Source: Symsagittifera roscoffensis (taxonomy: Eukaryota > Xenacoelomorpha > Acoela > Convolutidae). Taken from it: a stretch of DNA of 64,000 bases. Where the stretch lies: positions 49,117,220 through 49,181,219 of the forward strand of contig NC_087063.1 in the NCBI RefSeq assembly GCF_963678635.1, read 5' to 3'. Shown here piece by piece: positions 41,395 through 53,400 of the stretch. The first letter of the stretch is position 1. Every line of letters begins with the position of its first letter. A program made the translations under genes and the position numbers. The notes under the pieces are model-generated. The model ran no database searches. It was given only the letters and a program-made list of their open reading frames with translations, and was not told where the DNA came from.

Positions 41395-44143
41395 TAAATG
41401 TTTTCTAGATAAGTAGAAAAAATTTTGCATGTCAAACACTGGTTGATTTTACATAAGCAAAAAAAATGAAAAACTTATTTTGATTTAAAACTAAGGGCTC
41501 AAACAGACGCAATTGTAATTATTCATATTAAAATTTAACTTGTCTGACCCTTTTTAAAGTTTGTGGTTTTGGTTTGAACTTTTGCAAAACAATTTATACC
41601 ACGACAATGCTGACTAAATTTCAAACTGTTTTTGTCTTGACTATTTTCAAGTTAACCAACTGTTAGATGAAAGTTATAAAAAATTTAGTTCAATCCAAAG
41701 GTTTAGTTCAATCCAACCAATTGTTTTGTATTTTTAATGCAAGATAGTTAAAATTCAGAAATTGCACAAAGGCATGATTAAAAAGCCATCCAATTTCAGG
41801 AAATATATCATCAGAATACGCCAAATTGTTACTTCTTACCGCGAAAATCACTCTATTAACCAAAATATTTGTGATATGAGAAATATGCTAAAAAAACATG
41901 CTTCTAAAAAACTCGGTAGAGCGCATTCAAAAAGCGATTGGAGAAGAAAAGATGGAATGTTTGTGCTTAGTGTGGTTTTTACAAGAACAAAAGATTTTTT
42001 GATTAAACTTTTCTTGTGTTTTGATTTATTGAGCGCTTTGTTGCTCCGTAAAAGTATTTCTTTAAAACTTTTTTTTCTAAAACATGCGCATCATTGACGG
42101 ATAGTTAGGCCTTTTAGTAAATATTTAAATTGATTTTGGTCAAACTGAGTGATTCAATCTTTGCCTGAAGAGGCGCAGTTCAAAATATGCTGTACTAGAT
42201 ATCGCATGAGGGCAAAACTCTTTTATCAAAATTTTTTGATAAAACTCCTTTAACATCCCTACGTATGTAACAAACTTCCTCTTTCTTAAATCGGGCTGCA
42301 AACAGATGTGGCGCAAACAGTTGAAACAAAATCCATGGATACTTATAAAAAATTTCGTGCTGTCTTTTGCTAATCGAATTGACTAAACATTTTAAAGTCT
42401 ACAGATTTAGCATGTCCTTTTTTCATAAATAAGTAACTTTCAACATAATCAAAGGTTTGAAAAGTTGAAGCATAAATAATGAACAAGATCAAGTGATCCA
42501 AAGATAACGTAATTACAAATGTTATGTAAATTTAGCTTTTTTCTGAATATTCCTTGATTGTGTTTAGATTTTGAGTCAACTCAAGTGATTGGAAGCTCAT
42601 CACTTTTTGCGTTTGAGAGCTAATACTCGTTTGTGATTTTTTGTTGAAGGACTTAATTTTTTTCAGTAAACAGATCGAAAGTATCAGCAAGCGAAACTTT
42701 GGTAAGAAGAACTCCTATGTTATTAGTTTTTCTAGAGCCTGTTATTTTGCTATAATATTTTGATTACGTTTAAGATTGTATATTATTTTAAAGTTAAAAT
42801 AATCAAGGTTAAAATTGTGTGAAGTGACGGTTTTATTTTGGACAACTAATTATGTCTTCTGAACAAATTTTTTCTAGGCATGCAACAACTTTTTTAAACA
42901 GAATTAGTTCATATGATGAAACAATTGATGAAAGATTTTGGCCGGTAAGCAATAACCTCTGTTGAATCTTTTCTTTCATTCTTTGGAGTTTTTGAAGTTT
43001 TGTTAACAAACTGGGAAATTAGGTTTTCTTTAATGCACTCGTTTGTAGAAAAAACTAGTTTAGCAAAATTTTTTTTTTTGCAGTTATAGTTGCCAACTGG
43101 GCAGTTCCATTGCTCATGGCAACTTGTTTTTGTTCAATTTGTCGAAAAAATCAAACAGTTTTTTGTAGCAAAAATGATTTATAACTCACAAGAAGTTTAT
43201 TGGGCTTTTTAGTCAATTAATGCATTATGTTCACCGAAAAGCAAAATTTCATCTGCAATTTTTCTGCGCCTGAAAGTTTCGTTGCTGCACAAAACAAGTG
43301 CGGGAAAGATTTCTGATTGGACAAGACGAAAAATTTTTAGGATTATGGTTTCTAGTGAGTGGGCTACCAATTTCAATTCAAGAGATACAAAAATTTTACT
43401 ATTATTTTACAAATTGAGGCAAAAGTTAAGTTTCAAGTTTATGTGGAACCCATACGCCGTCACCCCAAAAACTAATTTTTTTGTATTCGCAATGAAAAAG
43501 CCAGAAAAATGATCGTGCATAAATTGAATGCAACGAAAATTCAACAGATGGACTCAAACTAACTGACAATCAAAAGATCAAAAATTTATCTGCTATGAGA
43601 CGGCTTGGTTTTGTTTTGATGTCTCTTGGCAGATTCAAAAGTGAGATAAATTTTGATGCGCAATTTTTCAGCATTCTCGGTCAACACAAGTGTGGCACTA
43701 AATATTTTATGTTAAAATCCTGGTTTCAGTCATTGATCATCATTCTGCTTGCACGTTTTGGATGGTTGCCGCGATTGAGTGAAAAAAAGGAGCCCGGAAA
43801 GTAATTGGATTTATGTACCGCTCCAATTCAGCCACGTAGTATGCAAAGTTTATTAATTTGCTTATCTGGTTTAAAGGCGTTACGGGTACCCTTGGAAATA
43901 ATATTTTGTTATAAGAATCATGTTTTTTTTACTGTGTAAGTAATGTACATTAGTAGGTATAGCGAGTTATTGGAGTTTTTGGAAAAACATCTATAAGTGG
44001 AACAGAAACGTCAAGAAATTCTGCTCATTTTTCCAGATGATTTTGAGCTAAACTTTCCGTAAAACTGAAGTTTTTTCCGTTTTTCCGCCGGTTGAATAAC
44101 ATTGACCCTGAATGGGTAGTTCCGTAAAATATAACCCAATAAT
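41395..44143. other. unassigned sequence with candidate exons
   Basis: Contains an ORF at 41762-42097 and two splice-bounded segments at about 42667-42701 and 42878-42944 that join into one open frame (see findings). Short ORFs at 43282-43512 and 43595-43804 have no recognised domain. No gene is called. Confidence 0.35.
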
Positions 44144-44607
44144 CAGGGGCGGATTTAGAAATGGGGGTCGGGGGTGGTTGGGTGCATCTTCTTTCAGGGA
44201 TTCGAACCCCTGCCGACCCAAAGGGATTGTTGAGATATCCATTTTTGAACTATTTACATACCCCTTACTATACTATTTTGAGATATCCATTTTGGCGATG
44301 ATCCGATAAACATTCTAAAGGCGCTTTCGGCGCCAATATAAGTTAATTTTGAGGGAGGAGCGCGCGCCGAAAAAAAACGCGAGTTTTTGGTCAACATTTT
44401 CAAAAAATAGCCTAAAAACGTTTTTTTAGCCTGTTTTTTCAAAATTTTGCCTTAGGCGCAGAAACTTTGGCCAAAGGGGGTCTTTTTAGTGCTTCGGGAG
44501 AGCTTTGAAAATTAATTTGGTCGACCTAAGAAACAGCGAAAAAAATTTCGATTTTTTTTTGAAATCAAATCAAATCTCCCTCTCAAGAAAATCCTACATC
44601 TGCCCTT
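44144..44607. repeat. family B (GGCGCC) repeat, full copy
   Basis: Left end CAGGGGCGGATTTAGAAATG, right end CTACATCTGCCC as its inverted partner. Contains GGGATTCGAACCCCTGCCGA, whose reverse complement holds GGTTCGAATCCC, an exact Pol III B-box consensus, and AAGGCGCTTTCGGCGCCAAT. Confidence 0.82.
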
Positions 44608-44825
44608 TAACCATATTAATAATCAAAATAAAAATAATAATCATAATCATAATCATAATAATAATCTTAATATCTTTAAGAATATTTTTCATAATAACCA
44701 TTATAATAATTAAAAATAATAATCATTAAAATAATCCTAATAATGACAATAACAATCATAATCATAATAAAAATCATAATGAAAATCATAATCATAATAA
44801 TAATAATAATCATAAAAATAATGGG
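44608..44825. repeat. (AATAATCAT)n simple repeat
   Basis: Imperfect tandem of ATAATCATAATAAT words over ~210 bases. The Ile-rich ORF read through it is meaningless. Confidence 0.9.
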
Positions 44826-44846
44826 TTTCTCCATTAATGGAAGGGC

Positions 44847-46500
44847 TTAAAATGCCGTCGAAAGTTTTAGTTTTCTAGTCTTTTTCGTTAGATACCCAAT
44901 AAGGTCCAATTTTCTATGCTGTAGTAGTCGTAACGAGATACAAAGTAGTCGCAGTAAAAGACTGATAGTTCTTTCTTGACGCTTTTCCCAAAATTTATCA
45001 CTTGGCTGACACTTTGTTGATGTAGAGAATAACTCGGTGGCACAAGTTTTTCTTAGTGGATGTTGGTCAAAGTTTTTGAAGTACGAACGATTCTTCTTGT
45101 ACAACAGTTGCTCTGGTGTGTTTGAGCTTTTTGTTGATGCCAACATATTCTCTCCATGGAACTTTGTACTTTACTTGAAAGATTTTTACTGAATATACAA
45201 TATCATGTATCTGTCTGTAAAACAGTTTGAAAAATACTCCAAGGTGCTTGAGGCGGTCGGTATTCGGGTGTGTCCACGTTGTAACGCGCTTTTGAAATAG
45301 CTCAGTAGAACGAATTGAACCTTTACTTGGATACCACACCTGCATTCCATATAATAAAATTGATATCAAAACTCCTCGAAATAAGTGTACTTTGGTATAT
45401 TGGTCGATATGTAGAGATAGATTACACACTCACCATGTGGAATGAGGAATACGCCTTGTTACACCTCGTGTTTATATGCACATCCCACTTTAGATTATCT
45501 GAAAGTTCTATGCCTAGATCATTTTCGATGTTTTTCTGTTCAAACAAGTGTGAGTCGAAGCAGAATTCTCTGTTGTCGTTACATATGAAGAGTAAAAATC
45601 CTCACGCTCATTGAATTGTCTTGATTTTCGTCTTTAGCATTGTAGATTTCACTGAGGTACGATAACATCTGGAGAGTTGTAGATTTGTTCTTTGTAAAAC
45701 CTTATTGCGTTGAAGAAAGGTAGGGTTCAAAACGATCGTAGATGCGAATGTACAAGAACCTCTCCAAGATTTTCGATGTTGCATTTAGTAAGGAAATTGG
45801 CCGGTAATTTTCGGTGGTCGATTTATCACCTTTTTTTAAAAAAAAACTGGGACCTTTTTTGAGTGTTAAATTATATTTTATTGCAAAATACTTTCATTAG
45901 AGTATGTATCGATAAAAATCATGTTGGTGCATAATTTCTTAGAAATATATTCGGAATTTCATCGGTTTCACGTGCTTTGTTGGTATCAAGTTGCATTAAC
46001 ACATTTTCAACTTCCTTTGTTGTAAAGGTTACAGATTTCAAAATGCGGTAATTGCTATCGTCAGCATGGTTACCAATGTACTCAAATTTTGGGTTGTAAA
46101 CACTTCCAAATTGTTGGTTAAACAAGTTTGCTTTTTTGGCATCTTCAGTTGCATTGTTTTCGCTGAAGAAAATGGTATTGGGTACGATATCATGGCATTT
46201 TAGGGGTTTGAAGTATTTGTATATTAGGTCAAACCTCTGAGATTTGAAAACGGTTCCTCGTAATTACACATGTCGTTTTCAATATCATACTTGTTTTGAG
46301 AAGCAAGCAGTATGATGTCATCATTTTTTTTTTGATGAAAAAATTGTAGGCTGTTTGCTTTTTAGCGATTTAGTTTTCCTAATATTACTTGAAGTAGAAG
46401 TAGAAGTGATCCAAGGAGGTAAACTCGACCTGTGTTTTCGTCGAATAGGAACAAATTTCTCCGGTATCCAGTTATACCATAAGTTCAGTAAAACCTGGGT
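44847..46500 (-). pseudogene. dead LINE reverse transcriptase
   Basis: On the minus strand, from right to left: KANLFNQQFGSVYNPKFEYI and VLMQLDTNKARETDEIPNIF (equivalent of NKA.GPDGIP; 46125-45925), FFKKGDKSTTENYRPISLLN (about 45850-45790) and TQ*GFTKNKSTT. The catalytic YADD region appears deleted. Then LFRGVLISILLYGMQVWYPS and LKHLGVFFKLFYRQIHDIVY (45390-45180), the thumb/C-terminal end. A non-LTR retrotransposon with frameshifts and stops; Jockey/RTE/CR1-like, clade not decided. The upstream limit is approximate. Confidence 0.85.
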
Positions 46501-47165
46501 ATTACTGTAACAATAGGGACTAAAAGGAATTTTAGAAAAAAAATCATTTGCCGCAATCCAATCTATTTTTGAATAAGACGTTTTTTTCGTCGGGACAATT
46601 ATCTCGTCATTGGTTCAATAATACTTCACTATAGTGATCCATTTTTTCCATGAAACATTTTGGCAGGTAGTTAATCCATTTTTGGAACACGTCATATTAC
46701 TTTATGGTCCAAACCAACAGCATGTAATTGTAATCATAACAGAGCTTTCTGATAAAAAGTTTTCATTGACGCTTTTGCATAACTGAACGCGTCTTACTCT
46801 GCATTAAATCTCTTCATGAAAATTTAAATACAGTTTTGCATAGTATTGTTTTGTGTGGTTTCTTGCTGAAAACTTATCATTCAACTATATGTCGACAGTA
46901 TGAGCCAAATATTAACAGAATACCTGTTTTACCTTGAATCTCTGCTTTATAATTTAACCTGAATATATCACACTTCTTGGGTAAATATCACACTTCTTGG
47001 GTTCAAAGGTCAGATACTACGTCAAAGAACTTTCGCAATTAAGCCATTGCATTCTGTATGCTTTAGTATTTCTAACAATCGCATTCCTCTTTTCTGTAAA
47101 CAAAAACCCCTCTAGTCAGAATAGATTAAGTACCGTTGCGACACTGAAACCGCAACTGAGTTGTG
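46501..47165. promoter_or_regulatory. 5' flank of the B-box gene
   Basis: No ORF of note. A tandem AATATCACACTTCTTGGGT pair at about 46964-47000 lies ~165 bases upstream of the start codon. No TATA box can be told from AT-rich background. Confidence 0.4.
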
Positions 47166-47314
47166 ATGGCCGATGGAGACGAGAGTTTCTGCCGAGCAGG
47201 GAACAGCTCTTCGTCATCTTTCGGCTCGGATCTGACGCGGGGAAACCACTGTGTCAACCACTCAGATGAAGAAGTGCCCCGAACATCGCTGTTCACGTGC
47301 AAAACATGTGAAAG
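47166..47314 (+). CDS. B-box gene exon 1
   Basis: ATG at 47166 (GATGGCC context; a GTG precedes it). Encodes MADGDESFCRAGNSSSSSFG at the start and SLFTCKTCE at the end. Donor AAAG/GTATGA, phase 2. Higher GC than its surroundings. The minus ORF over it is a shadow. Confidence 0.82.
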
Positions 47315-50300
47315 GTATGAAAATATTCGATACATTTTGCGTCTAAATTGAAAGAAATGCTCCATAAATCCAAACAACCGCGGTTTATTGGGCAGGAAAT
47401 ATTTTAGCAATTTGAGTTTCCAGGCTCTCCCAGAGCACTCAAAAGACCCTGTTTTGACCGCATTTTCTCCGCCGCAGATAAAATTTTGAAAAAAAAACAG
47501 GCCAAAAAAGGCGTTTTAGGACACTTTTTTGGAAAGTTTTTGACAAAAAAGCGCGTTTTTTCGCTGCATGCTCCCCCCTCAAAATTAGTAGAAAAGTTTT
47601 AGGATCCGTCAGCCAAAAATTGATATCTTAAATTAGTACAAAAGGGGACCCTTTGGGTCGGAAGGGGTCGAATCTTTCTAAAAGCGCCTTGGGCGCCAGT
47701 CTATACTAATTTTGAGGGGGGAGCGCGCGCCGAAAAAACGCAATTTTTTGGTCGAAATTTTCTAAAAACGCCTAAAAACGCGTTTTTAAAATGCCTAAAA
47801 ACGCGTCTTTTTTGGCCTTTTTTCTAATATTTGCCCGCGGCGCAGAAAATTTTTTCAAAGTAGGGTTTTTATAGTGGTCAGAGAGCTCAGAGAATCAATT
47901 TTTAAAAAAGGTCATTACATTTTCAATTTTTTTTTGAAAATCAGCCCACCTCTCGAGAAACTCCTATATCCGCGCCTGTGTTTTCTCATTTTTCCAAACA
48001 CATTTTTCCAAACACATTTTTCCAAACCCATTTTTCTGCAGCTCAATTTTGCATATGATCGTTCCGCGAAGCTTCATCATCGCTTTTCTAGCTCTTTCCG
48101 AGCTTCCGGATGGCGCCTGTGCATCGTTTTTTGATTCTCTCATCGATGCCGTTGGCTTCGGTTCGACACTTTGTTGACCGCCGGTTTCATCGCTCGCTGA
48201 TTGGGGGTTTAATTTTCCTTCATTTGGCATCGATTCTTCATCGCGATCGCAACTTTCGCCTCCTTCAGTCATCTTTGGCTTGTGGCGATTTTTTGCTGGT
48301 TTTTCTGCGTTTTTCTGGTGCTCGTTATTCTCGCTTTCACCTCTTCTATCGCTGGAACTTTCGACAGCTCATCGCGTTTTGAATTGAATTCTGCTCTAAA
48401 CCACTGCTTCTTTGTAGGTACCTTTTTCAACTTTATTTTACGGGGGAGTCGTTTTTTGAATATTTTGGTTTACAATGTCTCTCGTAATTGTAAGAGTACG
48501 TTTTATAAGCGGGAATCAAATAGCCATCTTCAGTAGGTGGCATTTTCCACTGGCCATGATGTAAGTAACGTAACCGACTTGTACAGAGTCTTGCATCCTT
48601 TTTGGATTAACTCGCCGACCGTCCACTCATCAGCAACGTTCGACGACGGCAACGTCATTCAAGTAATGAAAGCGCAAATTGCCCTGTTAGTCATTTTTTT
48701 CCTGTTTTTGGGGTTTTATCTTTAGATAGACCTCGAATATCTTCCAAAACTTTTTCATTTTCTAACATCGCCTCACGCATTAGCATATTCAAACTTTCAA
48801 GGATTTCAATTTCTCAAACAACTCGGCAACCGGCTGTTTAATTGATTTTGGCAATTTTCTGATTGCAAAAAAAACTGGGTATGGTAACCGGGGATTCGAC
48901 TGGGATATGATTGGAAATGTAAAAACTTTTGATCAAAATTATGCGGAATTTTGGTATGAATCAGAACTACCACTGAAATTTGGGGACAGATAGGCTGTTT
49001 AATACTAACCCGGGTTGACCTCCATACACTGAAAATGCTTATCATACAATTCCATCCAACAAAAATCATTGTCATACAATTCCATACATCAAGTGTATGG
49101 AGAAAATGCTTGTCATACAATTTTCATACATTTTCGAAAAACAATAGAAAAAAATTTAAACCATTTCTGCGGCTTTTTGAGAACAGTTGAACAGACTGGT
49201 GACAAAAAAGAATTGATTTTGAACTTTTTTTTTGAAAAAAATGCTTGTAATACAATTTCAATATACGACACAAGTAATTTTGAAAATTGGCCCCAACAAA
49301 AATTTTTGTTTTTATTTCAAGCGCAAATCGAATTTTGTACGCAAACAAACATTTTCCGAAAAAAAATTTTTTGCATGCCAAATTTAAGTTTTCGTGCGCA
49401 TAACGTAGTCCTGGATACGATAATTTTGGCTTTTTTTCTTTTCACTTCAATTTGTTTTTCAAAAACGCTGAAAATTTTTATTTCTTTTGAATGGCGTGTT
49501 TATGTATGCCTTGATCAATGTCTGATAAATTGAGAATTCACAAATTTAAAATAATCATCATTGAAAAATTTTGCTAAAAATTGAAAGTTTGTTTATTTTG
49601 TTATATCATTGTGAAAGACAGCTCGAAGACAATTCAGGTCGTTTTCTATACATTGTAAGTGCAGACCGTCCAACCTTTGGTGCTTTGAGTAACCATGGTC
49701 TTTGTCACTTGTGTTCGGTTGGAAACACAACCGAAAATTTGTCAAAAAATAAATTTACGAACAAAAAACAAGTTTTTGGTTTATGGAGAAAATGCCTGTC
49801 ATACAATTTCCATTTATGGGAAAAAGCTTATCATAGAGTTTTCATATAATTTTTTGTACGTATGGAATTGTATGAAATTTTATGAAAAGAAATTTCCCAT
49901 TTATGAGAATTGTATGATAAGCATTTTTGGTCAACCCGGGAAATTAACAACTCTACTGCTTACTTCTGACAACTCGACTTCCTTAGTTGAATAATTTTTC
50001 TCCGCCGTTTTCAAAACCGTGAAGCTCAATCTGTATTGTGATGTTCAATCAGCGCGCCTAATCCTCCTTGACTTGCGTTCCAAACAATTTGTTCTTCACG
50101 GAACATATCTAATTGCTTTAATTTGTTAATAATTGTCGCCAGTGATTTCGATATTTCAATTCTAAATGTTGCTCTGGGCTCCCATGAAAATCAATATTTC
50201 GGACCAACAATGGTTGCAACGGCGCGCTAACTTTAGTACATTACGAGGCCAATCTGTGCATTGGATAGGCTTACACCTTAATGTGCGCAGGTCTCTGGAA

Positions 50301-50374
50301 TCCCGGTACAAGTCTTTAAACTTGTTACGATTTTGTCGGAACGATCAAAGAAAACGAAAGATCAAAGAAAGATC

Positions 50375-50411
<37 letters not shown>

Positions 50412-53400
50412 TTTGTTGAGGAAACCGCTGACTTTACAAAATACACAGTTTGGCCTCGTAATGCAGAAAAAAATTTATGTAAGCTATTTAAAGATATCAT
50501 TTATGACTTTAGCTCTCACCGCGATTTAGGAGCTTAGCTCTTCGATCACCTTCGTTTTTTCTTATTTTACTTGAAAAAAAAGGATGGTTTCAAAATGGTT
50601 TCAAGTTCTCTCTTACTTAAATTTCACGCTGCTTTTGCGTCATCTATTTTTTCAATTTTTTTTGCAGATCACTATGTTCCGCGTCGGGTCCTTTTGACAA
50701 TTTCAAAATTTCGTAAGAAATAGCTTACGGAAAATATTTCAGTGGTGGGTGTATCACTTTTTGGGTTTCCGCCAGCATGCTTGTTAAACCGTAGAAACTG
50801 TTCAAGAATCGATAGGTTTTTGTTGACTTTCCAAAACCAGAGAAAACTTACTTAGTCTGCTAGTTTTTCGTTCGAGTGGTTCCGTCTGTTTGCTTATGAC
50901 AAATGGAGATGCGAGAAAATGTTCCTGTCTTGTTTCTTATTAAGTTTACTGTTCAAGAATCGATACGTTTCTGTTGACTTTCCAAGACCAGAGAAAACTT
51001 ATTTAGTCTGCTAGTTTTTTGTTCGAGTGGTTTCGTCTGTTTGCTTATGACAAATGGAGATGCGAGAAAATGTTCCTGTCTTTTTACTCATTAAGTTTAC
51101 TCATTAAGATTTACACTTCATTAAGTTTACTCAACTTATCATTTATGTAAATTTGGGTTTCACTATCTCGCCATGTTTAAGTTTTTCAACGTAAAATGGT
51201 TTTGCTGATCAAAATGCTAAACCGGTTTTTCTCGACACTGGGAAAACTTTCTTGAAATTTTCAAATGTCGTCCGAATCACGACTGAAAGAGCTTTAAATT
51301 GATATATCCTTCAGCCCAGTCCGATGATTATTTGTGGTACCTGGCGGCGCGTTTTAGTCAATCAAAAGTCACGCTAAAATTAACGTGCCAATTGTTGCCG
51401 AAACTAAATCAAAGTGAGCCTCTTACGATGCCCAACAAAATTCCAAAACTTACGAAACGTACAACCTCTAAAAAATTGCGCAAAACATTGGGGGTTCTCT
51501 TCACAGATATTCTCTTCATAGATATTCTCGTATATTCTCTTCATAGATCTTTGGAGATTTTATTCTTCTAGAGTTTTTGTTGAGCTGTGTGAGAGGCTTC
51601 TTTTGAAATATAGCTTTCTCATTAACTAGTATAACAAACTAGCATAACAAAATAAATAGTAGGTTTCTCATTAACTAGCTTGTTAATTTTAGCGTAAGAA
51701 AAGCCTGATTTTACCTAAGAAAAGCCAAAATTACTTATTTTTGGGGTAAAATTTTGGTTCCGAATTTCGAAAATTCTCGTGAAATTCTGGTGAACTTTTA
51801 AGCAATTTTTTTCCTTAACATTTTGTCTAATCTTAACCTCATTTGAGAAAAATGCGTTCCAAGTTTCAAATTTTTCATTTTGTCCGGATAATTTATATCA
51901 GCACTATTGAAACCAAAATGAATAGTGGCGTGAAACATTCGAACTTAGGGTCTAATTAGGGGGAGGAGGTCACTTTATCCATACTTTATATTGAACTTAC
52001 ATTTAATTTATATTGAAGCTCTGGAAAAAAGTCTGGACCCTTCTGCAAGAGCTGTGTGATGCGACACTTAAAGAGTGGCGAAGAGATTCTGGACTGCGAA
52101 GGAAATGTCCCCGCTATTTGTCGCGAACACCGGCAAATGCACGAGATGTTTTGTGACACCGACAACGTCAGTTTTTGTGTTGAGTGTTTTTCCAGACATA
52201 AAGGTCATGAAATTAGTCAACTAGCCGAAAAAGCGTGTAACGTTCGGTTCAGAATCGGCAATTTGCGGAAAAAGTTGGCTTCGAACCAAAAACTAATTCA
52301 AGACAAATTGGCGATGGTCGAAGAATGCATAGAAACTAAGGAAACTTCTGAAAGAAAACTGGTTGAAATTTTGCGTGATAATTTGCACCAGTTTGTGGAC
52401 AACTTCATTGAAGATATGAAGCAGAAGTTTCAGCGCCACGACGAGTTGAATGTTGCGAGAGAAAGGATAACCGAATTAATTTCACAGTCAGGTGAGAGTG
52501 ACACAAGTTTGGAACGTCTTTTGCATCTCTCAGACGGTGTTCTGATTACTGAATTCCCAAATGTTGAAAGAGACCACATAAAAGTGTCTCAAAAACAGTT
52601 TGACGTGAACATGTTCAGTGTGTTTTTGCGGAGTTTTCACATCGACCATGATAACATTGCGGCGACCCAGCGTAGTGGAGCGAGTATAATGCTCGGGGCT
52701 GTCAAACCACCTGAATTTATCAAGCGAAAAGTCAAAGTGTGTAGCGAAAGATCAGTTCACGTTTCGCCTACTAATTTTGCCGGTGTTTCAAATGAGTTAT
52801 TTTTCCACAGCCAAAATCGGGTTTTCAGAGTAGAACACCATAACGATGGCAATGCCACAGTTTATGCATGTACCTTGTTCAAAAACGGCGAGCTGGCCAG
52901 TCAAAATCCGATTGTAAAAAACATTAATATTGACAAAAACATCGAAAAAGTTTGTCCAGTGGGTAGTGAGTTCATTTTCCTTCTTGAAGACCAAACTTTT
53001 CTCACTTTTGACGTGAAAGAAACGAAAAATGATCAGCAGCCTTTTTGGTTGTACCAAAACCCAATTGCGCCTTATCTGAGCGACTTTAAAACATCTTGGG
53101 CGTTTTGGGATGAAGATTTGCGGAAGGTGAAATTTGAATCGCACCCGAGACTTGAAATCGACTGCGAAATCAAACCGACTGCCAGTGATGTTTACTCAAG
53201 TCCTGCAAAAGAGGTGCCAAACTTCTCAATGGTTGCTTTTGTTGACGATCAACTTAATATCTGGATCGTGAATCTCGCAAACCAGCTGACAGAGATCATT
53301 TATCAAACTCGACACGGCTATTCCAAAATCGACCAGTTGACACTTTTGGGTGACGAATTAATCATCTGGACTCTCTCTCCAAAAACTGCGACCATTATGC

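Larger units (their letters stand above)
49941..52018. other. intron of the B-box gene, last part
   Basis: Holds (GA)n at 50378-50409, a 151-bp tandem duplication (50799-51100) and the second copy of the repeat seen at 37480. The 123-codon ORF at 50166-50537 reads through (GA)n and is not supported as a gene. Confidence 0.5.

Noticed and set aside
44505-44729. Ile-rich 74-codon ORF
   Set aside because: Translation of the AATAATCAT simple repeat.
47126-47410. 94-codon minus ORF
   Set aside because: Antisense to exon 1 of the B-box gene.
48110-48382. 90-codon plus ORF rich in Arg/His/Phe
   Set aside because: Opposite strand of the more coding-like antisense ORF; no splice or domain evidence.
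50166-50537. 123-codon ORF with an Arg-Glu stretch
   Set aside because: The RERERE run is the (GA)n microsatellite. No domain and no splice support.
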